A stretch of DNA of 64,000 nucleotides from Thioclava dalianensis (lineage in GTDB: Bacteria; Pseudomonadota; Alphaproteobacteria; Rhodobacterales; Rhodobacteraceae), in assembly GCF_000715505.1 (NCBI RefSeq), contig NZ_JHEH01000005.1, positions 182,386-246,385 on the forward strand. Reading direction: 5' to 3'. How positions within the stretch are numbered: position 1 is the first letter of the stretch; the number at the start of each line of letters is the position of its first letter. This document shows, one piece after another, positions 55,427 to 64,000 of this stretch. The translations under genes and the position numbers were made by a program. Under the pieces are notes generated by a model. It was not told the origin of the DNA. It was given only the letters and a program-made list of their open reading frames with translations, and searched no databases.

Positions 55427-56311
55427 ATGAAACACAAGACACTCAACGCGTTCCTGAGCGGCCATCGCGCGGCGCTGGCCAAGGGGCCCATCGCGATCAT
55501 TCTGGCCGAAGACGTCACCGAATTGGAAAGCACGGTGCACCACCATATCGGTCTTGGCTTTCCAACCCTTCTGGTTCTGGGCGCCGCGGCGATGACGCTG
55601 AGCGATGACATTGTTGGCGACGCGCCAGTGCAGCTTCACCGCATCGATTTCGACCTGCACCGTCCGGCGGCCACCACCCGCGCGCTCAACCCGCTGATCG
55701 AGGCGATGCCCGCCAAGGTCTGGGCCTATTACTGCTACAACGCGGAATATCTGTTCTTCCCGTTCTGCGAGACCCGCTCAATTGGGGAGCTGCTGTCCTT
55801 TCACACCGAGGAACGGCGCTTTTCGATGCTCAGCTATGTCATCGACCTCTACGCCGGGGATCTCGGCCAGCATCCCAGCGGCGTGGATCGCGACGGCGCG
55901 CTGTTCGACAAATCGGGCTATTACGCACTCGCGCGGCTTGATCCGGCCAAGCATAATCACCCCAAGGACCGTCAGCTTGATTTCTTCGGCGGGCTGCGCT
56001 GGCGCTTTGAGGAACATATCCCGCCCGGCCGCCGCAGGATCGACCGGATCGGGCTGTTTCGCGCCAAGCCGGGCTTGGAGCTGCGCGACGACCACACGTT
56101 CAATGACGAGGAATACAACACCTATTCCTGCCCGTGGCATCACAACCTGACCTGCGCCATCGCCTCGTTCCGGGTCGCCAAGGCGCTGAAGTTCAATCCC
56201 GGCTCAACCTTTGACATCGAGCGGTTCACCTGGACGAATTCGGCGCGGTTCGAGTGGTCGAGCCAGCAACTTATGGATCTGGGGCTGATGGAACCCGGCC
56301 AATGGTTCTGA
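55427..56311 (+). CDS. Conserved protein, possibly glycosyltransferase-related
   Basis: 294 aa from the ATG at 55427. A short alpha/beta start ([34 protein letters not shown]) resembles the family 2 glycosyltransferase-like proteins with the hydrophobic strand and helix order, and [17 protein letters not shown] and [19 protein letters not shown] are strongly patterned. No DxD-type motif is convincing and there is no membrane segment. I recognise it as a rhodobacterial conserved protein but not its function. Confidence 0.65.
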   Translation: MKHKTLNAFLSGHRAALAKGPIAIILAEDVTELESTVHHHIGLGFPTLLVLGAAAMTLSDDIVGDAPVQLHRIDFDLHRPAATTRALNPLIEAMPAKVWAYYCYNAEYLFFPFCETRSIGELLSFHTEERRFSMLSYVIDLYAGDLGQHPSGVDRDGALFDKSGYYALARLDPAKHNHPKDRQLDFFGGLRWRFEEHIPPGRRRIDRIGLFRAKPGLELRDDHTFNDEEYNTYSCPWHHNLTCAIASFRVAKALKFNPGSTFDIERFTWTNSARFEWSSQQLMDLGLMEPGQWF

Positions 56312-56382
56312 GCGTGGCCAGATAGCGCCCCGAGCGCCGATCACCTCCCTTCTTTCCTGAGTGAAAGAATCACCTTTACATT

Positions 56383-56401
56383 CCTGATTATTTTGATCAG
56401 G
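56383..56401. promoter_or_regulatory. Iron-responsive-operator-like palindrome before the hemP operon
   Basis: CCTGAT-N7-ATCAGG contains TGA-N9-TCA, the pattern described for the RirA-bound IRO of alphaproteobacteria. It lies 60 nt upstream of a 53-aa ORF that is coupled to hemP. A TTTACA at 56375-56380 may be the -35 element. Confidence 0.5.
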
Positions 56402-56460
56402 ATATAGAGGCATAAGCCAGTCGATCTCCGACCAGCCCGACATCATCAAGGAGTCCGGAA

Positions 56461-56622
56461 ATGTCCCAACCATCTCCCCCCGGCCCGGACGTGCGGGTCG
56501 ACCATCGCGCCGATCCGCCGCTGAGCCTGCGCGATATCGTCGAGGCGATCTGCTCGGGGATGGGCCCCAATACCAACGCGCTCGAGCTTGCGCTCGACCG
56601 GATCGAAGGAACACGGCAATGA
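56461..56622 (+). CDS. 53-aa protein of unknown function encoded before hemP
   Basis: 53 aa (MSQPSPPGPDVRVDHRADPP then LSLRDIVEAICSGMGPNTNALELALDRIEG). AAGGAGT lies before the ATG and the stop overlaps the hemP start by 4 nt (ATGA). No signal peptide or membrane segment; the second half looks helical. Co-regulation with hemP suggests a role in haem or iron supply, but there is no family I can name. Too short for most automatic calls. Confidence 0.65.
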   Translation: MSQPSPPGPDVRVDHRADPPLSLRDIVEAICSGMGPNTNALELALDRIEGTRQ

Positions 56623-56768
56623 GCATCAATGAACAGTTCACCACGGCGCTGCCCGTCCATAACGCCGAATCGCTGACCGGCGCTGGCAACCTTGCCCATA
56701 TCGTTCTCAAGGAGCAGGTCTACACGCTGCGCATCACCAAGGCGGGCAAGCTGATCCTGACGAAGTGA
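56619..56768 (+). CDS. hemP: Hemin uptake protein HemP
   Basis: 49 aa. The HemP signature LAHIVLKEQVYTLRITKAGKLILTK (two parts around a turn) matches the family end exactly. HemP/HmuP is a small protein reported to be required for expression of haem-uptake outer-membrane receptors. No haem receptor or ABC transporter follows in this window; the gene stands only with the upstream 53-aa ORF. Below the size cut-off of many gene finders. Confidence 0.9.
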   Translation: MSINEQFTTALPVHNAESLTGAGNLAHIVLKEQVYTLRITKAGKLILTK

Positions 56769-56956
56769 TCCCGGTTGCGCGAACCGCGTGACCAAGATGG
56801 ATCGTCGCGCCGGGCGACGAGGCTCCCCGCCAAAATCCCGGATCGGCGCCCGTGCCTTGCCCGTCCCCTCTGCGCGGCAAGGTGCGGGCGCTGGTATATG
56901 AGCGCAGCGCACAGCGCGGCCCCAAGGCAGTCTCTCTGGCGATGGATCGGGAGATT

Positions 56957-57030
56957 TGGAGCGGGCGACGGGAATCGAACCCGTATCTCTAGCTTGGAAG
57001 GCTAGGGTCTTACCATTACACAACGCCCGC
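56957..57030 (-). tRNA. tRNA-Gly (anticodon UCC)
   Basis: 74 nt with encoded CCA. Acceptor GCGGGCG/CGCCCGC, anticodon stem CTAGC/GCTAG with loop CTTCCAA (anticodon UCC), T-arm ACGGGTTCGATTCCCGT. It reads GGA and GGG. The second glycine tRNA in the window. Confidence 0.96.
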
Positions 57031-57065
57031 GCTGGTGGCCCTTTTAGCGCCCGGATCGCGCGGCT

Positions 57066-57734
57066 TCAACCCGCTTCGATCAATGGCGCGCGCAAAGTTT
57101 CGCCCTCGGCACGGCTTGAATTGACCGCCCGCCCCACACGCCATGCCTGCAAGACCGACTCGGGGCGCGGCACCATCAAACGCGCCGCCCCATGCCCCGC
57201 CTCCCCCAGCCATTTCGCCCAATCCGCGCGCTCAAGGATCAACGGCTCGCGGTGATGGATCGGCGCGAGCACCGGCCCGGCCGCAAGCGTCACGATGGCG
57301 CAGCTCCGAAGCTGCAGGCCGTCCTGCTCCCAGTCCTGCCACACCCCGCCAAAGACCATCGGCGCCCCGTCCCTGCGCGAGATATACCACGGCAGCCGCG
57401 ACTCACCCGCACGATGCCATTCGTAGAACCCATCCGCCGGGATCAGGCAGCGCTGAGTGCGGATGGCGGCACGGAAGGCGGGCTTTTGTGCAACCGTCTC
57501 GGCCCGCGCGTTAATCAGAAGCGGGCCGTCGCTCGGGCTTTTGTACCAATGCGGCACAAAGCCCCAGCGCATCGCTTGCAGATGGCGCACGCCGCCCGTG
57601 CTGATGCAGACGGCAAGCGGCTCGGTCGGGCAGAGATTATGCCGCGCGCCCTCGGGCAGATCATTGCCGGGGGTCGCCTCGAACAGACGCACCATCGCGT
57701 CTTTGGGCAGGGTATTTGCAATGCGGCCACACAT
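57066..57734 (-). CDS. SOS response-associated peptidase (SRAP/YedK/HMCES)
   Basis: 222 aa from the ATG at 57734, which places the catalytic Cys at position 2 (MCGRI) after Met removal. The other active-site residues are the Asn of LINARAET, Glu of DGFYEWH and His of IHHRE. It forms a thiazolidine DNA-protein crosslink with abasic sites in single-stranded DNA. Frames extending upstream to 58127 are antisense to the DUF952 gene and rejected. Downstream lies tRNA-Gly. Confidence 0.92.
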   Translation of the reverse strand: MCGRIANTLPKDAMVRLFEATPGNDLPEGARHNLCPTEPLAVCISTGGVRHLQAMRWGFVPHWYKSPSDGPLLINARAETVAQKPAFRAAIRTQRCLIPADGFYEWHRAGESRLPWYISRRDGAPMVFGGVWQDWEQDGLQLRSCAIVTLAAGPVLAPIHHREPLILERADWAKWLGEAGHGAARLMVPRPESVLQAWRVGRAVNSSRAEGETLRAPLIEAG

Positions 57735-57812
57735 TGCGCCACGATGAGCCGCAAGCGGGCGCAACTCAAGCCCCGCTTGACCGGGGCGCGGCTTTGAGCC
57801 AAGAGATTGCGC

Positions 57813-58151
57813 ATGTTGATTTACAAGATTTTCCGGCGCCCCGAATGGGATGCGTTTCGCGCGGCAGGCCATACGCTGGGCGCACCCATCGACCTGAACG
57901 ATGGCTATATCCACTTCTCGACCGCAGCCCAGGTGGTCGAGACGGCAGCGAAGCATTTCTCCGATGCCGGAGATCTCGTGCTTGTGGCATTTGAGAGCGA
58001 CGCGATGGGGTCGGAGCTGAAATGGGAACCCTCGCGCGGCGACCAGCTGTTCCCGCATCTCTATCGTCCGCTCCAGATTTCTGAAGTGGTCTGGGATCAC
58101 GCGCTGCCAATGGGCGCTGCCGGTCACATCTTCCCCGAGGCACTGATATGA
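57813..58151 (+). CDS. DUF952 family protein
   Basis: 112 aa from the ATG at 57813. [17 protein letters not shown] and [20 protein letters not shown] are the DUF952 marks; the protein is soluble. Members have an ADP-ribosyltransferase-like fold reported for some homologues, but no activity is established for this group. The pyrD start overlaps its stop (ATGA). Confidence 0.9.
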   Translation: MLIYKIFRRPEWDAFRAAGHTLGAPIDLNDGYIHFSTAAQVVETAAKHFSDAGDLVLVAFESDAMGSELKWEPSRGDQLFPHLYRPLQISEVVWDHALPMGAAGHIFPEALI

Positions 58152-59209
58152 GCCTGTCTCTCGAGCGTGCGGGTCTGGCGGTGCTGCACCGCTTCGACCC
58201 CGAAACCGCGCATGGGCTTTCGATCAAGGCGCTGCGGGCCGGATTGGTGCCAACGCCCGGCCCCGTGCAAAGCGCAAGGCTTACGACTGATCTGGCGGGG
58301 CTGAGCTTGCCCAACCCCGTCGGGCTGGCCGCCGGGTTTGACAAAAACGCCGAAGCCGTGGCGCCGCTGATGAAAGCCGGTTTCGGCTTCATCGAGGTGG
58401 GGGCCGCGACGCCCCGCGCCCAAGAGGGCAATCCGCGCCCGCGCCTGTGGCGCCTGACCGAAGACCGTGCGGCGATCAACCGCTTCGGGTTCAACAACCA
58501 AGGCATGGAGCCGATCACCGCGCGTCTGGCCAAGCGGCCTGCGGGCATTCCGGTGGGGCTGAACCTTGGCGCCAACAAGGACGCCTCGGATCGCGCAGCC
58601 GATTTCGCAACCGTACTGCGCCATGCCGGGCCGCATATTGATTTCGCGACGGTGAATGTCTCGTCGCCCAATACCGAGAAGCTGCGCGACCTTCAGGGCA
58701 AGGCCGCGCTCTCAAGCCTGCTGGCCAATGTCATCGGGGCCCGTGACGGGCTGGCGCGCCAGATCCCGATTTTCCTCAAGATCGCGCCCGATCTGAACGC
58801 GACAGAGCTGGCCGAAATCGCTCAGGTTGCGCTTGAGAGCGGGATTGATGCGATCATCGCGACCAATACGACGCTGGCGCGCGACAAGCTACATGATCCG
58901 ACCGCACCGGCGCAGGGCGGGCTCTCGGGCGCGCCGCTTTTTGAGAAATCGACCCGCATTCTGGCCCAGCTCTCGCAGCTGACCGAGGCGCGACTGCCCA
59001 TCATCGGCGTCGGCGGGATCAGCTCGGCCGAGGACGCCTATGAGAAGATCCGCGCGGGCGCGAGCGCCGTGCAGTTCTACACCGCGATGGTGTTTTCCGG
59101 GATCTCGCTGGCCTCCCGGATTGCCACCGGGCTGGATGCTTTGCTGGAGCGCGATGGCTTTGCGAATGTCTCGGAGGCTGTCGGCACCGGGCGCGCGTCA
59201 TGGCTGTAA
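58148..59209 (+). CDS. pyrD: Dihydroorotate dehydrogenase (quinone), class 2
   Basis: 353 aa. Class 2 features are the N-terminal membrane-associating helices, then [17 protein letters not shown], the FMN-binding [35 protein letters not shown] (catalytic Ser) and [28 protein letters not shown]. It oxidises dihydroorotate with ubiquinone in pyrimidine synthesis. Overlaps DUF952 by 4 nt and arsC by 10 nt. Confidence 0.96.
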   Translation: MSLSLERAGLAVLHRFDPETAHGLSIKALRAGLVPTPGPVQSARLTTDLAGLSLPNPVGLAAGFDKNAEAVAPLMKAGFGFIEVGAATPRAQEGNPRPRLWRLTEDRAAINRFGFNNQGMEPITARLAKRPAGIPVGLNLGANKDASDRAADFATVLRHAGPHIDFATVNVSSPNTEKLRDLQGKAALSSLLANVIGARDGLARQIPIFLKIAPDLNATELAEIAQVALESGIDAIIATNTTLARDKLHDPTAPAQGGLSGAPLFEKSTRILAQLSQLTEARLPIIGVGGISSAEDAYEKIRAGASAVQFYTAMVFSGISLASRIATGLDALLERDGFANVSEAVGTGRASWL

Positions 59210-59529
59210 CGATCTGGCACAATCCGCGCTGCTCGAAATCGCGTCAGACGCTGGCGCTGTTGCAAGCGCATGGGCTGGAACCGGTGATCCGCGACTACCG
59301 CCAAGACCCGCCCAGCCTTGACGAGTTGATGGAGGTGCTGGGCAAGCTCGGCACGCCTGCGGCGGCGATGCTCCGCTGGAAAGACACCGACCTGCCCAAG
59401 GATGCCCCCGAGGTCACGATCCTTGCCACGCTCGCAGCCGAGCCCGCGCTGATCGAGCGCCCCGTTGTGATCACCGAGCGCGCCGCGCGCATCGGTCGCC
59501 CGCCCGAGGCCGTTCTGGAGATCCTCTGA
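59200..59529 (+). CDS. arsC: ArsC-family reductase (glutaredoxin-linked)
   Basis: 109 aa. The thioredoxin-fold start [18 protein letters not shown] carries the catalytic Cys11; [11 protein letters not shown] and [15 protein letters not shown] complete the ArsC pattern. It may reduce arsenate to arsenite with glutathione and glutaredoxin, or belong to the YfgD subgroup of unclear activity. Its ATG lies inside the pyrD end (10-nt overlap), so it is coupled to pyrD rather than to other arsenic genes. No arsenite efflux gene is next to it. A double-hairpin repeat follows. Confidence 0.82.
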   Translation: MAVTIWHNPRCSKSRQTLALLQAHGLEPVIRDYRQDPPSLDELMEVLGKLGTPAAAMLRWKDTDLPKDAPEVTILATLAAEPALIERPVVITERAARIGRPPEAVLEIL

Positions 59530-59541
59530 GGCTGAGGGCGG

Positions 59542-59602
59542 CGGGGGCTCTGCCCCCGACTGTCAAAACGGGGCGTTTTGGCAGTCTCCCCCGGGATATT
59601 TT
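59542..59602 (+). repeat. Two-hairpin intergenic element, copy B
   Basis: Hairpin 1 is CGGGGGC-TCT-GCCCCCG (59542-59558). Hairpin 2 is CTGTCAAAAC, 5-nt loop, GTTTTGGCAG (59560-59584). The tail CTCCCCCGGGATATTTT (59586-59602) is identical to the tail of copy A. Lies between arsC and the opposing membrane protein gene. Confidence 0.75.
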
Positions 59603-59621
59603 AGCGAATTCGAAGGTACGA

Positions 59622-61727
59622 TCAGCGTCGGCGAGCGCCGCGTCCCTCGACCAGCCATGCGCTGAGCGTCAGAAGCGCCGCGAGCACCAACCACGCCCAG
59701 GCCGGGAGCACCGGTTGGACGCGGATATCGGTCGTGGTGCGCGCATTGCGCGGGGTGATCCCGATCCAGCCCGCGCCTGCGCTTTTGCGCCCGGCCGAGA
59801 CTTCGCGGATCCGCGGAACGCCATCCTCGATCCGGGTCGCCGCCCCGTTCGAAGCCGCGATTGCCTTGGCCAGCGGGTCGGCGCTGGCGATCGTGTGCTC
59901 GAACTCGCGCGGGCTTGCCGGGCCCATCGCGACAACGCGCTCCAGATCGCCATCCTTGAGCCGATAGAGCCCGGCCTCCGGCGCGGTCCATTTCGTGGTG
60001 AAGCGCCCCGGCGCGGTCTCGCTTAGCGGCAGTTGCTGCGTCGTGCCATCGGGCAGCGTGATCGTGACCGGCGGCACATCCTTGGCCATCGAGCGGCGCA
60101 CGATGGTCATGCCCAGAGTGCCCGGATCGATCGTGGCAAACAGCGCCTCTTCTTCCAGCTCGGGCTCTTTCATCTCCCAATGCGCGATCCGGCGCAGCAA
60201 TTCGAGCTGCGGACCGCCGCCATCATAGCCGCGATCCCAGAGCCATGCCTGATCCGAGGCCAGCAGCGCCACGCGCCCCTTGCCTTCGCGCGAGAGCACC
60301 AGAAGCGGCTTTCCTTCGGCCCCTGACATCACGACCTCGCCCTTGGGATCGGACAGCTCGACCTGCCGCAGCCAATGACCCCAATGTGGGGCCTTGTCGT
60401 CATCGGCCGATTTCTCGGCAACCGGCGGAGCGCCGGTCAGACCGGCGGTCACCGGATGGCGCAGCCCCAGATCGGTCGGACGCGGCAGGAAGCTTTCGCT
60501 CAGCACCCGCCCCGTCGGACGCGCCGGCATGATTGCGCCGAGCGGCGTCTGATAGAGGCTCTCGACGGTGGCATATTCGGGCCCTGCCGCCACGAGGATC
60601 GCACCGCCCCGTTCGACATATTGCTTGATATTCTCGAAATAGCTTGAGGGCAGGATGCCGCGCGCGGCGTAGCGGTCGAAAATGATCAGATCGAACTGAT
60701 CGATCTTGTCGACGAACAGTTCTTGCGTCGGAAAGGCGATCAGCGACAGTTCCGAGACCGGCACGCCATCCTGTTTCTCGGGCGGGCGCAGGATGGTGAA
60801 ATGCACCAGATCGACCGCCGCGTCGGATTTCAGCAGGTTGCGCCACGTCCGCTCGCCCGCATGCGGCTCGCCCGAGACCAGCAGCACCCGCAAACGGTCG
60901 CGCACCCCGTTGATCTGCACGGTGGCCACGTTGTTGCGCTGGGTCAGCTCGCCCTCGACCGGGGCGAGCGTGAACTGCACCACGTTTTGCCCGCCATGCT
61001 CCAGCGTGAGCGGCAGTTCCAGATCGCGCCCGACATTCACGTCATAGGTCTTGGGGTCCTTGCCGTCGATCGAGATCGTCAGCTTGGCCGTCGTGCCGAT
61101 GCGTGCGGGCACATCGCCCTGATCCTCGACCTTCAGCCGGATCGAGCTTTGCTCGCCGATGATCCCGAAGGCCGGTGCGGTCTGGATCACCAGACGCCGG
61201 TCCCAATCGGCGCGATGGCCGGTCAGCAATACCTGCAACGGCGCGGGCAGATCGGGCGCGAGCTGGGCGTCATGCGCCTGCCCATCCGTGACCACCAGCG
61301 CACCTGCGACGCGCGCGCGGGGCTCGGCGGCCAGCGCCTCGGAGAGCGCAGCCCCCAGCTCGGTGCCCGCATTGTCGGCCCCATCGCGTACGGTCACCCG
61401 GCGCGTCTCGACATTGGGCATCGCATCGAGCTGCGCCTGCAATCCGGCCACGGTGCGATCGGTCTGCGCGGCGCGGTCCGACAGCTCTTGCGAGGCGGAA
61501 CGGTCATCAATCAGCAGCACGATATTGGACAAGGCCGCGCTTTCCTCGCGTTGCAGCGAGGGTTGCGCGATGGCCACAAGCAGCACCAAAGCGGCCAACC
61601 CGCGCAACGCCCAGCCGCGCAGGCCCCGCCACAGCGCAAGCGCCAACAGCACCAGCGCCACAGCACCTGCGGCCCAGATCACGGGCCAAGGTAGCAAGGG
61701 CGCAAACAGGATCGACAGACCGTTCAT
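59622..61727 (-). CDS. Large membrane protein with VWA-like/GATase1-like domain
   Basis: 701 aa. Two N-terminal membrane segments (ILFAPLLPWPVIWAAGAVALVLLALALW and LRGLAALVLLVAIAQPSL) are followed by a VWA-like region (NIVLLIDDRSASQELSDRAA), periplasmic beta-rich parts and a GATase1-like part (VLLVSGEPHAGERTWRNLL...IIFDRYAARGILP...GGAILVAAGPEYA). The GATase Cys nucleophile is not in a proper motif, so it is not expected to be an amidotransferase. A C-terminal membrane segment (AWAWLVLAALLTLSAWLVEG) follows. Starts within the stop of the DUF4159 gene (ATGA). Usual partners are MoxR and DUF58 genes upstream. Confidence 0.75.
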   Translation of the reverse strand: MNGLSILFAPLLPWPVIWAAGAVALVLLALALWRGLRGWALRGLAALVLLVAIAQPSLQREESAALSNIVLLIDDRSASQELSDRAAQTDRTVAGLQAQLDAMPNVETRRVTVRDGADNAGTELGAALSEALAAEPRARVAGALVVTDGQAHDAQLAPDLPAPLQVLLTGHRADWDRRLVIQTAPAFGIIGEQSSIRLKVEDQGDVPARIGTTAKLTISIDGKDPKTYDVNVGRDLELPLTLEHGGQNVVQFTLAPVEGELTQRNNVATVQINGVRDRLRVLLVSGEPHAGERTWRNLLKSDAAVDLVHFTILRPPEKQDGVPVSELSLIAFPTQELFVDKIDQFDLIIFDRYAARGILPSSYFENIKQYVERGGAILVAAGPEYATVESLYQTPLGAIMPARPTGRVLSESFLPRPTDLGLRHPVTAGLTGAPPVAEKSADDDKAPHWGHWLRQVELSDPKGEVVMSGAEGKPLLVLSREGKGRVALLASDQAWLWDRGYDGGGPQLELLRRIAHWEMKEPELEEEALFATIDPGTLGMTIVRRSMAKDVPPVTITLPDGTTQQLPLSETAPGRFTTKWTAPEAGLYRLKDGDLERVVAMGPASPREFEHTIASADPLAKAIAASNGAATRIEDGVPRIREVSAGRKSAGAGWIGITPRNARTTTDIRVQPVLPAWAWLVLAALLTLSAWLVEGRGARRR

Positions 61728-64000
61728 TGCCCTAGCCTTTCGAGCAGCGCAGGCACATGGACCTGATCGGATTTATAGTTGCCGGTCAGCACATGCATGA
61801 TCAGGTTCACCCCGAAGCGATTGGCAATCTCGCGCTGCCGCTCCCCGGTGCGCCCGCGCCCCACCGGAAATAGCGGGCGCCCATTGGCATCAACCGCCCA
61901 GGCCTCGGCCCAGGCATTGCCGCCGATCACCACCGGCGTCACGCCATCATTGAGATTGCGGAACGGCATGCCATCGGCGCGCTCGGCATCGGCGGGCGGT
62001 GCCTCGACCCAGATCGTCCCGTCATAGCGGCCCGGAAAATCCTGCAGCAGGTAGAAGGTCCGGGTGAGCACGTGATCGGGCGGGATCGGCGCGAGCGGCG
62101 GAATATCGAGAGGGGCGGCCAAGCTTTGCAGCCGCTTGCCCGCCGGTGTCGCCTCGCCAAATCCCGCGATATCGGCATCGCGCGTATCAAAGAGGATCAT
62201 CCCGCCGCCGCGCAGATAGCGGTTCAGCTTGGCATATTCGAGCGGGGTCGGCGCGGGCTGATCAGCGGTGATCGGCCAGTAGATAAACGTGTAGACCGCG
62301 AGATCATCATTGGCCAGATCGACCATCATCGGTGCCGAGGGCTCGACCGTCGTGCGCTGGCGCAGCACGTTGGACAGCCCCGTCAGCCCCTCCATCGAGA
62401 TCTTGTCGATCTCGGCATCGCCCGTGGGCATCGCGGCCAGAACGACATTCGAGGCCGCCTCGCTTGCGCGCGCCACGCTCATCTGCGCCTGTGCCGGGTG
62501 CGGCGCAAGGGTCCACAGCGCCAACCCCGCGATCAGCGCAGCGCCTGCCCGCCCCGCGCGCGGCCCCCACAGCTTGCCCGAGAGCGCCAGCGTCGCCAGA
62601 ATATCGAGGAGCAGCGCCAGCAGCCCCGCGCCCAGCAGCCAGCCCTTGAGCGGCATCTCGCGGGCCTCAAACGCCCCCTCCACCGGAACGGAGGCAGGCC
62701 AACGGGCCGGGGTGAGCTGCTGCGTCCCGCGCGGCAAGGCGTTGAGCGCCACCGAGCGATCATCCGCGGCATAGACACCGGGCCCGATTGCAGGGCCGGG
62801 CTCGGCCTTGGCCAAATCGGCCCCGGCCACGCCCGCAACATCGCCCGCATCGCGCAGCTGGCCAAACCCGTCGAGCAGCTTTTGCGCGACCCATGTCTGC
62901 CCCGCCAGATCGGCCACCTCGGGCGCGTTGGAGCGCGCAGAGACCGCTAGCCGCTCCAACATTTGCGGAAACAGCACCGAGAGCGGAAGGCTCGACCATT
63001 CCGCATTCGCGCTGACATGGAACAGCACCACCGAGCCCTTGCCTACCCGTGCGCGCGTGACCAGAGGCGTGCCATCCTCAAGCGAGGCAATCGTATGATC
63101 GGTCAGATCGGGGGAGGGCTCGGCCATCACCTGCGCCTTGACGGTGACATCATCGGGAATGCTCAGCCCGGCAAAGGGCGAGTCCTCGGGGAAGGGCGCG
63201 ATCTTGCGTGGCGCGCCCCAGCTCATGGTGCCACCGATAGAGCGTCCGCCCGCCCGCAGCCGCACCGGCAACAGCGTGTCGCGCGCCAGATCAGCATTGG
63301 CCATGCGCGGCCCGGCAAAGCGGATCAACAGCCCGCCTTTATCAACCCAGTCCTGCAACGCGGACTGCTCGGGCAGATCGGCCATATCGGCCAGAATGAT
63401 CACGTCGGGATCGGCCTTGATCACATCGGATAAGGTACCGTCGATCAGATCGGCGGTCGGAGCCAGCGCCTCGTGCAGGTAATGGGTGGGCGAGAGAAGC
63501 TGCAGCCCCTCGCGGTCGCGTGTCCCCGACAGGATCGCCACTTTGCGCCGTTTGACCGCGTCATCGGTCAGGCTCACGGCCCCGGCTGAGCGCACGCCGG
63601 TGATCGCAAGCCGGGTGATCCGGTTGCGCAGCTCGGGCGGCAGGTCGAAACGCACCTCGGCCTCGGTCTTTCCATCAAACGCGATCGGCATATGAGCCAG
63701 CGTGCGCTCGACTCCGGCGGGGTCACGCCCGATGGCCGCAACCTCGCGCGGGCTGGGGGGCGGCGCTGAGGCCAAGGCCGGAACGACCAGCGCCCCGTCT
63801 TTGATCCCGGCCGGGCCCAGCGCCAGAACCGGCAGGTTGGATTGCCACACGGTGACCTGCCCGCGCGCCTGAAGTGCGCTCAGCAAATCGGTGCGCATTG
63901 GCCGGGCCAGCCCGTCCGACAACCACAAGGTGTCAAACCGACCCTCCGGCAGCTTGGCGGCATCGAAAGCCGCAGGCTGCCACGGCTCCCGCGCAAGACC
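61724..64000 (-). CDS. DUF4159 domain-containing membrane protein, 5' end outside window
   Basis: The frame is open to the last base, so the N terminus lies beyond the window; 758 codons are visible. N-terminal parts resemble BatA-like VWA membrane proteins, a membrane segment (KGWLLGAGLLALLLDILATLAL) and another (AGAALIAGLALWTLAPHPAQA) precede the DUF4159 domain (about the last 210 residues: FIYWPITADQPAPTPLEYAKLNRYLRGGGMILFDTRD). These proteins are commonly found with MoxR ATPases, DUF58 and the 701-aa partner. Role unknown, probably in envelope assembly or stress. Confidence 0.78.
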   Translation of the reverse strand, partial: GLAREPWQPAAFDAAKLPEGRFDTLWLSDGLARPMRTDLLSALQARGQVTVWQSNLPVLALGPAGIKDGALVVPALASAPPPSPREVAAIGRDPAGVERTLAHMPIAFDGKTEAEVRFDLPPELRNRITRLAITGVRSAGAVSLTDDAVKRRKVAILSGTRDREGLQLLSPTHYLHEALAPTADLIDGTLSDVIKADPDVIILADMADLPEQSALQDWVDKGGLLIRFAGPRMANADLARDTLLPVRLRAGGRSIGGTMSWGAPRKIAPFPEDSPFAGLSIPDDVTVKAQVMAEPSPDLTDHTIASLEDGTPLVTRARVGKGSVVLFHVSANAEWSSLPLSVLFPQMLERLAVSARSNAPEVADLAGQTWVAQKLLDGFGQLRDAGDVAGVAGADLAKAEPGPAIGPGVYAADDRSVALNALPRGTQQLTPARWPASVPVEGAFEAREMPLKGWLLGAGLLALLLDILATLALSGKLWGPRAGRAGAALIAGLALWTLAPHPAQAQMSVARASEAASNVVLAAMPTGDAEIDKISMEGLTGLSNVLRQRTTVEPSAPMMVDLANDDLAVYTFIYWPITADQPAPTPLEYAKLNRYLRGGGMILFDTRDADIAGFGEATPAGKRLQSLAAPLDIPPLAPIPPDHVLTRTFYLLQDFPGRYDGTIWVEAPPADAERADGMPFRNLNDGVTPVVIGGNAWAEAWAVDANGRPLFPVGRGRTGERQREIANRFGVNLIMHVLTGNYKSDQVHVPALLERLGQ

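Noticed and set aside
57735..58127. N-terminal extension of the SRAP protein
   Set aside because: It is antisense to the DUF952 gene and would move the essential Cys2 away from the N terminus.

Overview
The window looks like chromosomal DNA of a GC-rich alphaproteobacterium of the Rhodobacterales (Rhodobacteraceae/Paracoccaceae/Roseobacteraceae). The evidence is the petP-petR-petABC arrangement, the adrenodoxin-type ferredoxin VI, the ffs...dnaX-ybaB-recR order, an RTX protein ending in a Hint-type domain, and an orphan RamA-like corrinoid activator. Assignment to a genus is not possible from the sequence alone. No prophage, transposase, integrase or CRISPR array is visible; most of the content is ordinary core and accessory chromosome.

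Layout. 1-5.7 kb: 3' end of an RTX/Hint secreted protein, choline sulfatase, an aldo/keto reductase and a DUF3422 membrane protein. 5.9-9.2 kb: three minus-strand genes resembling a gamma-glutamylated polyamine pathway (GATase, glutamine-synthetase-like ligase, FAD oxidase). 9.4-12 kb: tatA-tatB-tatC and an AAA-type ATPase. 12-16.4 kb: a short DeoR/YafY-type regulator, MarC, a membrane retropepsin, sdaA and rpiA. 16.5-22 kb: gor, hflK-hflC-DUF2065 and a Do-type protease. 22-27.9 kb: VOC protein, an arsenic-linked GAPDH-arsJ pair, a MobA-like nucleotidyltransferase, chromate transporter and purU. 28-33.7 kb: an XRE regulator/membrane protein pair with its operators, a DksA-type zinc-finger protein, an FG-GAP protein plus ferredoxin, a lipoprotein, RamA and a fasciclin protein. 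33.7-39.7 kb: tRNA-Gly(CCC), PQQ-type sugar dehydrogenase, SRP RNA, a Zur-box-controlled CobW GTPase, a DUF6525-like protein, dnaX, ybaB and recR. 39.9-44 kb: GST, queG, a DMT transporter, a small protein and ilvE. 44.1-48.4 kb: petP, petR and the cytochrome bc1 operon petABC. 48.5-53.9 kb: monooxygenase-like protein, NYN-LOTUS protein, TetR, GST with a divergent YafY regulator, phoH and a small secreted protein. 53.9-64 kb: miaB, an unknown protein, a 53-aa ORF with hemP, tRNA-Gly(UCC), a SRAP protein, DUF952, pyrD, arsC and two large membrane proteins, the last cut by the window edge.

Functional links. The Tat genes and the bc1 genes belong together because the Rieske protein PetA carries a twin-arginine N terminus. 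Metal and metalloid handling recurs: an ArsJ pair, ArsC, ChrA, a Zur-box CobW and HemP behind an iron-operator-like site.

The signals least explained by routine annotation are regulatory or structural. They are a double palindrome controlling the XRE/membrane pair, 10-bp phased repeats between petR and petA, matching CTGAC/GTCAG operators at two unlinked YafY-type regulators, a Pho-box-like element before GAPDH-arsJ, and a two-hairpin intergenic element present twice with compensating base changes. All are motif readings made by eye and none has been tested by search or experiment.
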